DNA of 47,549 nt from Victivallaceae bacterium (GTDB lineage: Bacteria; Verrucomicrobiota; Lentisphaeria; Victivallales; Victivallaceae), in assembly GCA_028709805.1 (NCBI GenBank), contig JAQUTL010000021.1:1-47549 (forward strand). The letters are read 5' to 3'. The notes beneath the pieces are model-generated. The model saw only the letters and a program-made list of their open reading frames with translations. It did not search any database and was not told where the DNA came from. Every line of letters begins with the position of its first letter. Position 1 is the first letter of the stretch. The translations under genes were made by a program, and so were the position numbers. Below, one piece after another: positions 1-9,122 of this stretch.

Positions 1-36
1 AAAGTGAACTTATCATCGATTTTGTTATCAAAAGAC

Positions 37-72
37 TTGAAAATCAAATAAAGTTGCTATAAATTTATAGCA
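37..72 (+). promoter_or_regulatory. Possible promoter over an 18-bp palindrome
   Basis: Positions 55-72 form a perfect palindrome, TGCTATAAATTTATAGCA. Each strand therefore carries an extended -10 of the form TGC-TATAAA. Rightward, a TTGAAA at 37-42 lies 15 bases before TATAAA (58-63), a slightly short but workable spacing. Leftward no good -35 is visible. No convincing gene follows on the plus strand, because 181-2985 is coded on the minus strand. The signal may serve a gene beyond the left edge or a small RNA, or it may be a protein-binding site. Confidence 0.35.
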
Positions 73-88
73 TAATAACAATAATGAG

Positions 89-105
89 AGAAACACGGTG
101 TTTCT
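89..105. repeat. Inverted repeat downstream of the GH20 gene
   Basis: AGAAACAC and GTGTTTCT flank a single G, forming a 17-base inverted repeat. It lies about 75 bases past the stop of the hexosaminidase gene on the minus strand. It could be a weak terminator for that gene, but no run of T follows on the minus strand. The rest of 1-180 is AT-rich and holds no gene I can support. Confidence 0.3.
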
Positions 106-180
106 TTCACGGATTCAGGTATTTGTGTTGTTAAAATTTTGCAAAAATTAAAACGTAATAATCTCTTTTTTACTGCCTTT

Positions 181-2985
181 TTACTGTTTTTTTGCGCTTA
201 TGGCAAGCAAATAAAACGAATAGCGATCCTTGTCGGCGGAAAGCTCCACCGCTTTGATCGTTTTGTCCGGATACGGATTTTTCCATGTGAAAAACCAGAC
301 GCGCCGCTCTTTGTCGCGATCAGTCCATTTGCGGACGTTGCCGGTATTCTGATAGAAATTATAGTCGTCATTCAGTCCATTGAGCTGCCAGGTATATTGC
401 AGCGGAAGACTGGAGGTGGTGCCGTCTTCATATATGACTTTCAGGTCGGCCAATGTCGTGAAGCGCTGCGGAGAATTGTCCACTCCGGTACAGAGGAGGT
501 ACAGTTCCGGCGTCTTCAGTTCAAGCGGCAGCGTCACGCTTTCGGGGAACAGCGGATTCAACCGTGATTGGAGGGCAATCGCCGCCGGCGACTTGTCGCG
601 CTCCGGCAGATTGAACGCCACCCGACCGATCTGCTGAATTCCGGTCGGCTGCTGTTCAAACCCGTAGGTGTCGCGAGACAGGAACGGATTATTTTCCGGT
701 GTGAGCTTCAGGTTGGCCGCCTTGGAAATGTCAATCGCGATCGCGTCGCCGGCGGCGTTGTCGTACCAGTCATTGATCAGGTCGCAGAAAACCTCTCCGG
801 GGTCGGTGGAGACGTTGGCGGCCGGGTTGGCGTTCCAGCTCCAAATTCCGGTGCGGACGTATGGAACCAGCTGCCAGAACCCGTTGTGGGCCACGGTGCG
901 GTTGCCGTTGTAGCCGCACCAGATGGTCTGCAGCATGCCGACGCCGCCGGCTTTCTGACAGAATTCGGCCAGATGTTCAACGTTGTTTTTCTCGTTCCAC
1001 GGCGCGCCGACAATATCGAATCCGTCCTTGCGCAGCGCGGTTATGTCCGGGAAGTCGAGCGTACGGCCGTCATAGCGCCAGGCGACGAAGAGCAGGTCGC
1101 GCGGCAACTCTTTGCGAACTTCGGCCAGATTGTTCGGCGCGCCGCCGGCGCCGTTTTCCGGACTTTCCTCCGGCGTGACAAAGAGGTCATGCCACAGCAT
1201 GATCCGGACATTGTGTTTTTTGCCGTAGTTGTAATACCACATCACATCGTCATAAAGCACCTTTTTAATGCCCTTGGCGATATTTTCCGGGCGGCAGGGG
1301 AATTTCGCTTTAGGATGAAACACCTCGTCGTGTCCGATATGCAGATAAGCCGGATTCCCGCTTGCCTCCATGACTTCGTCCAGGACTTTTTCGATGAACG
1401 GATAGAGCCGTGGATTGGAGACGTTGTAGGCGTAGGGATAGTTGACGTCTTCGGCAAGATCGGAATTGAGATGTGTGCCGTCGGCTTGTTCCGGGAACAT
1501 CCAGCCGCAATGGCCGAATGTCTGAAACAGCGGCACAACATCGATATAATTGTCTTTGCACCATGCCGCAAAATCAATATAGTCCTGCTTTTCCATGCCC
1601 CATTTCTGATGCAGTTCTTTGGTCGAGTCCCATTTGACGAATTCGCATTCGGGGACGACCATATTGTACTTCATCGGGGCAAGAACGTTATCGACCAAGT
1701 CGGTGTGAAATATTTTCGAGTAGTCGTCAACCAGCAGGTGGGCGGCTCTGATTTTCATGTCCGGCCAGTCTTCGATACTGCATTCCGGCACCCCTTGGGC
1801 GCCGGCGAGACTGCGCAGGGTCTGGAGCGCATAGAACGCGCCGCGCGGCGTCGGGCTGGCGATGGACACGCCGCTGCGGTCAACCGTCAGCGTGTATCCC
1901 TCCGGGTTTTCCATGGAGTCCGGGGCGATTCTGATATTGAGGAAACTGGCCATGCGGAGCCGGGGATCGACAATTCGCGTTTCGGCATTCATTTTGCCCA
2001 GTATGCGTTTGGCGGCGCGTCCGAGCCGGTCGTATTCGGCCGCATCATCCAGTCCGGCGATGCGGACGGTGACTTCGGACGGCAGCGGGATGAACTTTCC
2101 GGTTCCCGGCAGTGGTTGAACAATCTTTTTGGGGCGCGGCAGAAGTTTGAGGTCTGGCTTGTAGGCCGCGATGCCGCCGGGAACCACTGTGGATTCCAGC
2201 GGGGCGGACAGCGCAGTCTTTTCTGGGACGGCCAGCACAAGGTCGTCGTCGATGGAGAAACTCACCTCAATGACGCTGTTGAACGGCTTGCCGTAGTCCA
2301 GCGTGGTCTGATAGCCGAACCAGAAACATTTTTTGTCGGCGAAACTGACGCCGCGGCGGTCGACGATGTTGAAGCACGGCCCTTCTTTTACTGCGAAGCT
2401 GAGTTTTCCCAGCATCGTCTGAAATGATATTTGGCGGACGGCTTTCTTCAGCGGTGCAACGGCGTCGGGTTCGTCGCGTGGAATTTTCCCGCTGAAAGTT
2501 TCGCCGTCCTCAAGTGTTCCGGTATAGGTGGCGCAGCTGAGCAGCGAGGCGGGAACCGCGAATGCGCTGTATTCAAAAACACTCGGAATGTCGGCGGTGG
2601 CTTCGCAGCGCAGTGTGACGGTGGCGGTGGTTCCGTTGACGTCGCACGAATATTCATTCAATTTGAATTCATTGGTCGGGTTGCCCTGAAGCAGCTCCAC
2701 CCGGACGCCGGATTGCCGTTGTTCCGGTTTGCCCGGAACGCCGTATTCTTCACTGAAAAAACGGCGGTTTCGCCACGGCGGCTCAATCGCCATGATTGAG
2801 CTGTAAAATGAAAGTTCGGCAATCGGGCTGGTAATGGCCAGCCCGGTGCGTTGCTTCATCTCCGCATTCAGCGGCTCGTTTCGGAACGCCGCCGGGTCTG
2901 CGGGCGGCGTCTGAACCGCCGCACCGGTTATTCCGGCGGTCAGCAGAACGGCTGTGCCGATTATTCTGGTAATTGATTTCATCAT
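181..2985 (-). CDS. Secreted GH20-type beta-N-acetylhexosaminidase (paralog 1)
   Basis: Probable exported exo-acting hexosaminidase that removes terminal N-acetylhexosamine from glycans. The 934-residue product begins with a Sec-type signal peptide (MMKSIT followed by a hydrophobic stretch to about residue 23). Residues about 25-270 form an N-terminal domain I do not recognise. About 280-405 resembles the GH20 accessory (20b) domain, and the catalytic barrel follows from about 412. The GH20 acid pair lies in HIGHDEV as D553-E554. The start is set by AAGGAG nine bases upstream of ATG. The next gene upstream (stop at 3036) is a full-length paralog with the same domain order, so the pair arose by tandem duplication. 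Overlapping TATAAT boxes in the 50-base gap (3004-3014 on the opposite strand) could give it its own promoter, though no good -35 is seen. The substrate is unknown; family membership is firm, exact specificity is not. Confidence 0.85.
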   Translation of the reverse strand: MMKSITRIIGTAVLLTAGITGAAVQTPPADPAAFRNEPLNAEMKQRTGLAITSPIAELSFYSSIMAIEPPWRNRRFFSEEYGVPGKPEQRQSGVRVELLQGNPTNEFKLNEYSCDVNGTTATVTLRCEATADIPSVFEYSAFAVPASLLSCATYTGTLEDGETFSGKIPRDEPDAVAPLKKAVRQISFQTMLGKLSFAVKEGPCFNIVDRRGVSFADKKCFWFGYQTTLDYGKPFNSVIEVSFSIDDDLVLAVPEKTALSAPLESTVVPGGIAAYKPDLKLLPRPKKIVQPLPGTGKFIPLPSEVTVRIAGLDDAAEYDRLGRAAKRILGKMNAETRIVDPRLRMASFLNIRIAPDSMENPEGYTLTVDRSGVSIASPTPRGAFYALQTLRSLAGAQGVPECSIEDWPDMKIRAAHLLVDDYSKIFHTDLVDNVLAPMKYNMVVPECEFVKWDSTKELHQKWGMEKQDYIDFAAWCKDNYIDVVPLFQTFGHCGWMFPEQADGTHLNSDLAEDVNYPYAYNVSNPRLYPFIEKVLDEVMEASGNPAYLHIGHDEVFHPKAKFPCRPENIAKGIKKVLYDDVMWYYNYGKKHNVRIMLWHDLFVTPEESPENGAGGAPNNLAEVRKELPRDLLFVAWRYDGRTLDFPDITALRKDGFDIVGAPWNEKNNVEHLAEFCQKAGGVGMLQTIWCGYNGNRTVAHNGFWQLVPYVRTGIWSWNANPAANVSTDPGEVFCDLINDWYDNAAGDAIAIDISKAANLKLTPENNPFLSRDTYGFEQQPTGIQQIGRVAFNLPERDKSPAAIALQSRLNPLFPESVTLPLELKTPELYLLCTGVDNSPQRFTTLADLKVIYEDGTTSSLPLQYTWQLNGLNDDYNFYQNTGNVRKWTDRDKERRVWFFTWKNPYPDKTIKAVELSADKDRYSFYLLAISAKKQ

Positions 2986-3035
2986 GCGTGTTTTCTCCTT
3001 ATCATTATATTATATGTAATAATAGACATGCGTTT

Positions 3036-5786
3036 TTATTCGGCGGAAACTCCGAACAGATAATAAGGCGCCATTCCGGAGAGGACTTCAAGTGCGGCAA
3101 TGGGCTTTTCCGGATGTGGATTTTTCCATGTGGCAAACCAGATGCGGCCGTCCGGCGTCTGCAGAACATTTTGCACGCCGAGATAATAGTTGAAGTTTAG
3201 TCGCGGCGCACCGACCTCCATAGCGTAGCGCATCGGAATCTCCTCCGCAGTCCCGTCTTCATATTTGACGGCGACGGTTGCGGCAATATCGTATTTTTCC
3301 GGCGTCGTGCCGGCGGTGGTGTGCAGAAAGTACAGTTTTGCGGCCGTCAACCCGTTGAGACTGACCGGGCCGGCGGATTCCGGGAATGCCGGATTGTTAC
3401 GCGACTTCACCGCGATTGCCGCGCGTTTACCGTTGCGCGTCATCAGGCGGAACTTTACGTCTCCGGCTGTTATGTCGTCGGGAAGATTGTCCAACCCGTA
3501 CACCGACTGGAAGACAAATGGATTGGCGGCGGCGGAGATTTCGATGTTTGCCGCGTCCGACAGGTCGATCAAACTGCCGGCGCGGACTTCCGGGCGGCGG
3601 GCGGCGGCGTAAAAAGTTGAAAATGCTTTTGCCGCGTCGATGGACGCCGCCGCGGCGCCGGTTTCATTCCAGGAAAAAGCTCCACTGCGGATATAAGCGG
3701 CAAGCTGATGGAACCAGTAAAAGAACGGCGCGTCCGGCGGGGCGAACCAGTTGTTGGATTTTTTGCTGACATGACGCGAACTCTGGTCGTCCGACGAATA
3801 TATCCAAGTGGTGGACAGCATGCCGAGCGCGTTGACCTTTCTTGCTTCACGGGTGAGGTTCTCCGGGTTGTTCGGCGCGAACCATGAGCAGCCGATCACC
3901 GGAAAGCCGTCGGCGGCGACTGCGTTCAGGTCTCCGAACTCCTCATAGTCGCCGGAGTAGCGCCAGACGGTGAAAATTATGTCGTGCGGCAGCGTTTTGC
4001 GCAGTTCAACGGTGTTGTGCGGCGGCCCTCCCGCGCCGTTTTCCGGACTCTCCTGCGGCGTGGAAAAAATATCCTGCCACATCATCATGGTGATGCCGCG
4101 CCGGGTGAAATAGTCGTGACACCACAAGACAAAGTCGCCGATTATCTGTTTCGAGCCTTTTTCGACGCTTTCCGGGCGGTTGGGGAAGCGGCCGAACAGG
4201 AATGTCTCGTCCGCGCCGATATGAAAATAGCGCGGGTGGTTGAAGGTGTCCGTCACTTCGGCAAACAGCTCCTCAAGCAGCGGATAGAGCCGGGGATTCG
4301 AGGTGAAAAACGCATACGGGTAATCAGGGTCTTCGCAGAGGTCGAGATTTTTTCCTCCGAAGAAAAGCCACGGGGTGTGACCGAGCGTCTGGATCAGCGG
4401 CGCCGCCTCGATGAAATTGTCGTCCGCCACTTTCAGCAGTTCGATCAGATCGCGTTTGGGCATTGAATTGCGGACGTGCAGCCCTTTGAGCGCATCCCAC
4501 TCCACAAACTCGCACTCAAGCAGCAGAAAGTTCATTTTCATCGGCGCCATGATGTTTTCGATGACCGGCGCGTAGTTCTCAAGCGCGTGGTTGTCCATGT
4601 GGGCGAGATGGATGCCGCGGATTGGCATGTCCGGCCAGTCGCGGACCTCGACGCATTGGAATGTGCCGTCCGGATTCCGGAAGGTGCGCATGGTCTGAAG
4701 CGCATAGAATGCGCCCCGGGCGGTCGCCGCCGTGATTCGGGCGCGGTCGGGTGAAATATCGAGCAGATAACTGTCCGGCGGAGCGGGCAGACGGTCATCC
4801 GGCCCGATGACAATATTCAGAGGACGGGCGTCGGCGGACAGCGGGGCGGGGAAGAGTCTGGCGGCGGCGCGTGAGAGTTTTCCGGCGTCTTCCGGGGCCA
4901 GTCCGGCGTCGATGACGGGGCGCTGCGCCGCGATTGCCGCCGCGGTGTCGCGGCGGACGACCTCATGCGGAACCGGCAGCTGCGGAACGGCAAACTTGGC
5001 CGTAGCGAATATGTCCGGAATGGCGGTGGGGTGCGTCGTGCCGGCGGCCGGCAGAACCGGCGCGGGTTTGAGTTCGGGATTCAGCTTGAAACTGAACTTG
5101 ACCACGCTGACCACCGGCGTGTCCGGTTTCATGTCGCCGTCGCAGCCGATCCAGTAGCAGCTTTTGTTTTCAAACGGCACGCCGCGGCGGTCGGCCACAG
5201 TGAATCCGGGGCCGGTTTCCACTTCAAAAGAGAATGTGCCCAGATTATTGACGGCTGAAAAACTTTTGGCGTTGCGGACAAGGTAGCGGATTTCCGATTT
5301 GCCGGAATATTGTTGCGGAACTTCGCCGGAAACTTTTTTCCCGTCGATATCGGCCGCGGTGAATTTCGCATCGGCCAGCAGATAGTCCGGCAGGGTGAAC
5401 ATGGTGTACTCCATGAATGTCGGCAGATCGGCGGTCAAGCTCATATTCAAGGTGACGATGCCGGAGTCACCGTTCAGTTTCACCGAATATTCGTCAAGCC
5501 GGAAGTCTGCGGTAGGTTCGGTGGCGATTGCCGCCGTCTGTGCGGTGTTGGTGAACTCAAGCGGCGATTTCATTGTATAAAAGCGCATGGTTTTCCACGG
5601 CGGCTCGCAGACGATCACCTTGGAGAAAATGGAAATATCGAACAGTGCGTTGCCGATTTTTATCCCGTCGGACGAGGCCTCGGCGGACAGCGTTCCATGA
5701 CCGTCGCCGGCGAACACCCGGACGGCGGTGAGCATGATCGCCGCGGCGGCGAAGAGTTTCAGACAAAGTCGGTTCGCTCCTGGCAT
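3036..5786 (-). CDS. Secreted GH20-type beta-N-acetylhexosaminidase (paralog 2)
   Basis: Second tandem GH20 enzyme, 916 residues from the chosen ATG. I prefer this start to a TTG at 5837. It opens directly into a signal peptide (MPGANRLCLKLF plus a hydrophobic core ending near AG), has AGGAT a few bases upstream, and lies downstream of a plausible promoter. The order is signal peptide, an unassigned domain of about 250 residues, a 20b-like domain, then the catalytic barrel with HIGADE carrying D526-E527. It shares many segments with its neighbour (for example NGAGG and DRRGV) but has diverged throughout, so the duplication is old and substrates may differ. The unit sits apart from any visible transporter or regulator. 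Confidence 0.84.
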   Translation of the reverse strand: MPGANRLCLKLFAAAAIMLTAVRVFAGDGHGTLSAEASSDGIKIGNALFDISIFSKVIVCEPPWKTMRFYTMKSPLEFTNTAQTAAIATEPTADFRLDEYSVKLNGDSGIVTLNMSLTADLPTFMEYTMFTLPDYLLADAKFTAADIDGKKVSGEVPQQYSGKSEIRYLVRNAKSFSAVNNLGTFSFEVETGPGFTVADRRGVPFENKSCYWIGCDGDMKPDTPVVSVVKFSFKLNPELKPAPVLPAAGTTHPTAIPDIFATAKFAVPQLPVPHEVVRRDTAAAIAAQRPVIDAGLAPEDAGKLSRAAARLFPAPLSADARPLNIVIGPDDRLPAPPDSYLLDISPDRARITAATARGAFYALQTMRTFRNPDGTFQCVEVRDWPDMPIRGIHLAHMDNHALENYAPVIENIMAPMKMNFLLLECEFVEWDALKGLHVRNSMPKRDLIELLKVADDNFIEAAPLIQTLGHTPWLFFGGKNLDLCEDPDYPYAFFTSNPRLYPLLEELFAEVTDTFNHPRYFHIGADETFLFGRFPNRPESVEKGSKQIIGDFVLWCHDYFTRRGITMMMWQDIFSTPQESPENGAGGPPHNTVELRKTLPHDIIFTVWRYSGDYEEFGDLNAVAADGFPVIGCSWFAPNNPENLTREARKVNALGMLSTTWIYSSDDQSSRHVSKKSNNWFAPPDAPFFYWFHQLAAYIRSGAFSWNETGAAAASIDAAKAFSTFYAAARRPEVRAGSLIDLSDAANIEISAAANPFVFQSVYGLDNLPDDITAGDVKFRLMTRNGKRAAIAVKSRNNPAFPESAGPVSLNGLTAAKLYFLHTTAGTTPEKYDIAATVAVKYEDGTAEEIPMRYAMEVGAPRLNFNYYLGVQNVLQTPDGRIWFATWKNPHPEKPIAALEVLSGMAPYYLFGVSAE

Positions 5787-5809
5787 AAATATCCTGCTGG
5801 TTGATTTTA

Positions 5810-5848
5810 TGTTCTCGAACACAATAGCCCGTTTCAAGCGATTTTCCA
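5810..5848 (-). promoter_or_regulatory. Candidate promoter and operator of the GH20 pair
   Basis: On the minus strand TGGAAA (5843-5848) stands 16 bases before TATTGT (5821-5826), about 35 bases upstream of the GH20 paralog 2 ATG. An inverted repeat, TGTTC-TC-GAACA (5810-5821), covers the expected transcription start, where a repressor could bind. Neither box is a strong match, so this is a suggestion. The spacing fits the ATG at 5786 and argues against the earlier TTG start. Confidence 0.35.
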
Positions 5849-5903
5849 GCTTTGAACATAAAAAAAACGATTTTTTACCGTTGTTGCCGCGCTTCTGTGC
5901 AGC

Positions 5904-5920
5904 GGCGCCGTAAAGGCGCC
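5904..5920 (-). terminator. Possible hairpin after nudC
   Basis: GGCGCC repeats on both sides of a five-base loop about 18 bases past the nudC stop, giving a stable GC stem at the 3' end of the his-kds operon. No T-run follows at once, so it may protect the mRNA end or work with a factor rather than act as a simple intrinsic terminator. Confidence 0.35.
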
Positions 5921-5938
5921 ATGGCGGATTGTGTCGAC

Positions 5939-6712
5939 TCAGCCGAGCCGGACGCCGCTGTCCTCGGCGAGCCAGGCGTCGATAATCCGGCGGGCAACCG
6001 AGCCGGGGCCGGGAGTGGTCGGCAGACTGTCGCGGCGGAAAAATCCGGCGTCGGTGATTTCAACGCCGTCGCAGCGAAGTTCGCCGTCGTCGTAGTCGGC
6101 AAAGCAGCCGATCATCAGCGAATTGGGGAACGGCCAAAACTGACTGCCGAAATAACGCACGTTTTTGACCGCGATGCCGACCTCTTCGCGGACTTCGCGT
6201 ATCACCGCCGCTTCAATCGATTCTCCGCCCTCCACAAATCCGGCGATCAGGCCGTACAGCTGCGGCGTGAAGTCGCTGTTGTGGGCGAGCAGCAGCGAAG
6301 CGCCGCGCCGCACGCCAACGATGATGGCCGGATCGACCCGCGGAAAATAAAGTTCTCCGCAGCGCGGACAGCGCATTGCCGCCGCTTTATCCGCCAGTTT
6401 TGTCGGTGTTCCGCAGCAGCCGCAGTAGCCGGCGCGCCGTTTGAGGTTCATCAGCTGACGGGCGCGGTTGACGGCGTTCAGCGTGGCCTCATCCAGTTCG
6501 CCCTGAAGCGCCCGGAGCGATTTGCCGTTGACCGTTTTTGCTTTGAACGCCACAACGTCTTTTTCCCCGATGCTGCCGACATGGAACGCCCCGGACGGGA
6601 TTCTGGCGTTGGTGGCAATTTCAATGTCCCCGGATGCTTCGTCGAAAAGTATGGCGATGGGAGCCATGCTTTTTTTACAGTTCAAATCGAAAGAATAAGT
6701 AAAAGTGCTCAT
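5939..6712 (-). CDS. nudC: NAD(H) pyrophosphatase / RNA decapping Nudix hydrolase NudC
   Basis: Nudix hydrolase of the NudC family, which cleaves NADH to NMNH and AMP and in known members removes NAD caps from RNA. The length of 257 residues is typical. A zinc ribbon is visible (C97-x2-C100 and C115-x2-C118). The Nudix box runs from G158 to G179 with the REVxEEVG core complete. The NudC-specific SQxWPFPxS signature is present at 190-198 as SQFWPFPNS. Its ATG overlaps the tatD stop by four bases (ATGA), so translation is probably coupled. It is the last gene of the hisE-to-nudC operon. Confidence 0.93.
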   Translation of the reverse strand: MSTFTYSFDLNCKKSMAPIAILFDEASGDIEIATNARIPSGAFHVGSIGEKDVVAFKAKTVNGKSLRALQGELDEATLNAVNRARQLMNLKRRAGYCGCCGTPTKLADKAAAMRCPRCGELYFPRVDPAIIVGVRRGASLLLAHNSDFTPQLYGLIAGFVEGGESIEAAVIREVREEVGIAVKNVRYFGSQFWPFPNSLMIGCFADYDDGELRCDGVEITDAGFFRRDSLPTTPGPGSVARRIIDAWLAEDSGVRLG

Positions 6713-7485
6713 ATTTTGAAAAAACTCCTGCCGTTCTCGGTGGTTAGCCGGCCGATTTCGGCCGTTGTCATATTTTTCTGTTCAGCCGCATAAGCGGCGA
6801 TTTCGACCAGATGTGCCGGATGGTTGGGGTTGCCGCGGAACGGCACCGGCGCCAGATACGGCGAGTCGGTCTCCAGAAGCAGCCGGTCATCAGGAATGGC
6901 GGCGAGCGCTGCGCGGATATTATCGGAGCGTTTGAATGTGACCATGCCGGTGACGCCGAGATATGCGCCGAGCTCAAGGAATTTTTCCGCCCACTCCGGC
7001 GTGGCGGAAAAACAGTGAATGACAAATCTGCCGCCGGAAGCCGCGAACGGCTTCAGCAGCGTCAGGGCGTCCTCATAAGCGGAGAACGCGCCGTCGCGGT
7101 CGCGCAGATGGATAATCGCCGGGAGCGAGCCGGCAAGCGCCAGATCAAGAAAAAACGCAAAAGTTTCCAGTTGCCGGTCGCGCGGGGTGAAATCGTAAAA
7201 GTAGTCCAGCCCGATTTCACCGATGGCGCGCAACTTCGGGTGGCGCAGAAATTCATTGAAATCGGCGGCGTCGAGCCTGCCGTTCGCCGCTTCATGCGGA
7301 TGGATGCCGCAGGCGAACCAGGCGAAATCGACCGCCTCGGCAAAGCCGCGGACCCGGAAGGAGTCCTCAAGGTCGGCGGCGACCGCCATCAGTTTGTAGT
7401 TGTATCCCGGCGGCAGCGCGGCGCAGAATTCAAGCGGCGTCTGCGCGCCGTCGTAGTGAAAATGGGTGTCGAAAAGTTCGATCAT
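6709..7485 (-). CDS. tatD: TatD-family metal-dependent deoxyribonuclease
   Basis: TatD-family hydrolase, a cytoplasmic metal-dependent DNase with a TIM-barrel fold; 258 residues, the usual size. Family motifs appear in order: the metal-binding DTHFH near the N-terminus, GIHPHE, the GEIGLDYFYDF segment, IIHLRD, HCFS, and the C-terminal LLETDSPYLAPVPFRGNPN. All expected metal ligands seem present. It overlaps both neighbours by an ATGA (6709-6712 with nudC, 7482-7485 with the O-antigen ligase), indicating translational coupling. It has no evident link to LPS and is probably a housekeeping passenger. The paralog type (TatD, YcfH or YjjV) cannot be fixed from sequence alone. Confidence 0.92.
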   Translation of the reverse strand: MIELFDTHFHYDGAQTPLEFCAALPPGYNYKLMAVAADLEDSFRVRGFAEAVDFAWFACGIHPHEAANGRLDAADFNEFLRHPKLRAIGEIGLDYFYDFTPRDRQLETFAFFLDLALAGSLPAIIHLRDRDGAFSAYEDALTLLKPFAASGGRFVIHCFSATPEWAEKFLELGAYLGVTGMVTFKRSDNIRAALAAIPDDRLLLETDSPYLAPVPFRGNPNHPAHLVEIAAYAAEQKNMTTAEIGRLTTENGRSFFKI

Positions 7486-9119
7486 TTCAGTGCCCTCGAT
7501 TTTGCCAGACGTTCGATGACGTCGGGAACTTCGCCTTTGAGCAGCCAGTTGTCCGGAAATTTTTCGCGTGCGGCGTCGAGTTCCCGGCGCGCGCCGTTGT
7601 CATCGCCGAGCCGGTGGAGCAGCTCCATTTTTTGCAGTCGGGGCGCGGGATCGCGCGGCGCAATCCGTGTGGCGCGGTCAAGCAGCCGCAGTGCGTCTGA
7701 AATGTCGCCCTGAGCCTGCTTTACGGCGGCTTCGCCGCAGCGGATTGCGGTCGACTCCGGTGACCACAGCAGTCCGGCCGCCAGAACCGGAGGGGCGAGC
7801 AGTGCCGCGACCCGGAAGAAGCGCCACCGCTCCGCCGCCGTTGACCCGGTATGGAGCAGCAGCAATCCGGCGGCTCCGGCGGTGCCGAGACCGGATACGG
7901 TCAACAGATTTACGTCGGCCATGCTGTGGACGCAGAATGCAAACCATCCGGTCAGCAGCATGGTTGGTGCAAGGGCTGGAACTCCATGACGCAAAACGGC
8001 AATGAGCGGCCAAAGCATCCACAAACATATTGCCAGGCCGGCGAACATTCCGGCCTGCGAGAAGAAGGCGAGCGGCAGATTGTGCGGATCCTGCGGCGCC
8101 TCCTCGGTTCCGTCGTATTTGTTCAACATATAGTCGTAGTGAAATTCGCCCCAGCCGGCTCCGGCGAGCGGGTGGGCGGCGAATGAGCCGACCGCGACTC
8201 TGGCATAATCGATTCGGCTGCGGAACGAGCCAAGTCCGCGCTCGGAGTGCGCCGCGTAAAACATTCCGCCGGCGATCGCCGCCGCCGCCACCGCCGCCGC
8301 CGCGATGCGCAGCCGGCGCTGTTTCAGCTTGACAACCGCCGCGAACACCAGCGCCAGAATCAACGCCGCCGCCGCTGCACGGCTGCGGGTGGTGGCGAAA
8401 ACGAACAGGCCGCCAGCCGCCGCCAGACCGGTGAACAGCAGTCGGCTCAGCTTTTGCGGTTCAAACCGGCCTCCGGCCCGCCATGCGGCGATCAGCAGAA
8501 CCGGCAGCGCCGCCAGAATGAATCCGGCCAGTGAGTTGGAGAGGTCGAACGGCAGACTGGTCCGGCGGTCGATGAGTTTTGCTTCCAGAACCGCCGATAT
8601 TTTTACGCCGTGTTCGCGTTCGCCGGCGATGAATTCCAGCATCTGGTCAAACCCGAAGAAATATTGGTGGAGCGCCGTGGCCAGCGCCAGCGCCGCGCCG
8701 ATGCCGATTGCGCCGGTCAGCCGTTCGCGGGCGGACGGCGCGGAAGTCAGGAACTCGTTTGCCGCAAAAAGGTAACATGACAATGAGCCGAGGTGCAGCA
8801 GCATCTCATGACTGTAAAATGTCTGCGAAGCGTTGATGGTTCCAAAGAAGGCGAATACCGCTGCCGCCAGAAAAAGCAGACAGAAGACGTCTCCGCCGCG
8901 GCTGCGTTTTTCCGGCCGGTAAGCCGCAAGCGCAAGCAGCAGAACCGCCGGCGCTGCAATTCGGAAAATCCACAGCGGCCAGGTGGTGAGGAGCCAGCCC
9001 CACACACCGTCCGGCATCGCGCCGGCGCCGGGCATGGCCAGCGACCCGAATTTGAGCGGCAGCAGAGCCGACAGAATCAGCACTGCCGCTGTTGCGGTTT
9101 TTTGCAGATGGCTCCGCAT
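7482..9119 (-). CDS. O-antigen ligase / polymerase-family membrane protein with TPR tail
   Basis: Integral membrane protein of the Wzy/WaaL superfamily, 545 residues. About eleven hydrophobic segments are spread over residues 10-455. A long periplasmic loop includes GAGWGEFHYDYML and DPHNLPLAFFSQAG, where HN in a PHN context is typical of O-antigen ligases. The last ~80 residues are soluble and TPR-like (GDISDALRLLDRATRIAPRD and a second helical pair), as in many ligase-family proteins outside the enterobacteria. The likely role is joining polymer to lipid A-core, or another glycan transfer in the periplasm. It starts three bases after the kdsD stop and overlaps tatD by four bases. Sequence does not separate ligase from polymerase; location beside kdsD favours LPS work. 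Confidence 0.8.
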   Translation of the reverse strand: MRSHLQKTATAAVLILSALLPLKFGSLAMPGAGAMPDGVWGWLLTTWPLWIFRIAAPAVLLLALAAYRPEKRSRGGDVFCLLFLAAAVFAFFGTINASQTFYSHEMLLHLGSLSCYLFAANEFLTSAPSARERLTGAIGIGAALALATALHQYFFGFDQMLEFIAGEREHGVKISAVLEAKLIDRRTSLPFDLSNSLAGFILAALPVLLIAAWRAGGRFEPQKLSRLLFTGLAAAGGLFVFATTRSRAAAAALILALVFAAVVKLKQRRLRIAAAAVAAAAIAGGMFYAAHSERGLGSFRSRIDYARVAVGSFAAHPLAGAGWGEFHYDYMLNKYDGTEEAPQDPHNLPLAFFSQAGMFAGLAICLWMLWPLIAVLRHGVPALAPTMLLTGWFAFCVHSMADVNLLTVSGLGTAGAAGLLLLHTGSTAAERWRFFRVAALLAPPVLAAGLLWSPESTAIRCGEAAVKQAQGDISDALRLLDRATRIAPRDPAPRLQKMELLHRLGDDNGARRELDAAREKFPDNWLLKGEVPDVIERLAKSRALK

Positions 9120-9122
9120 TTT

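Noticed and set aside
568-2427. A 619-codon plus-strand frame across the GH20 paralog 1 gene
   Set aside because: The antisense frame lacks family features, while the minus-strand gene has a signal peptide, a ribosome site and the GH20 motif.
5810-5821. TGTTC-TC-GAACA considered as a LexA/SOS box
   Set aside because: The spacing does not match the known Gram-positive or alphaproteobacterial LexA sites, and the gene downstream is a glycoside hydrolase.
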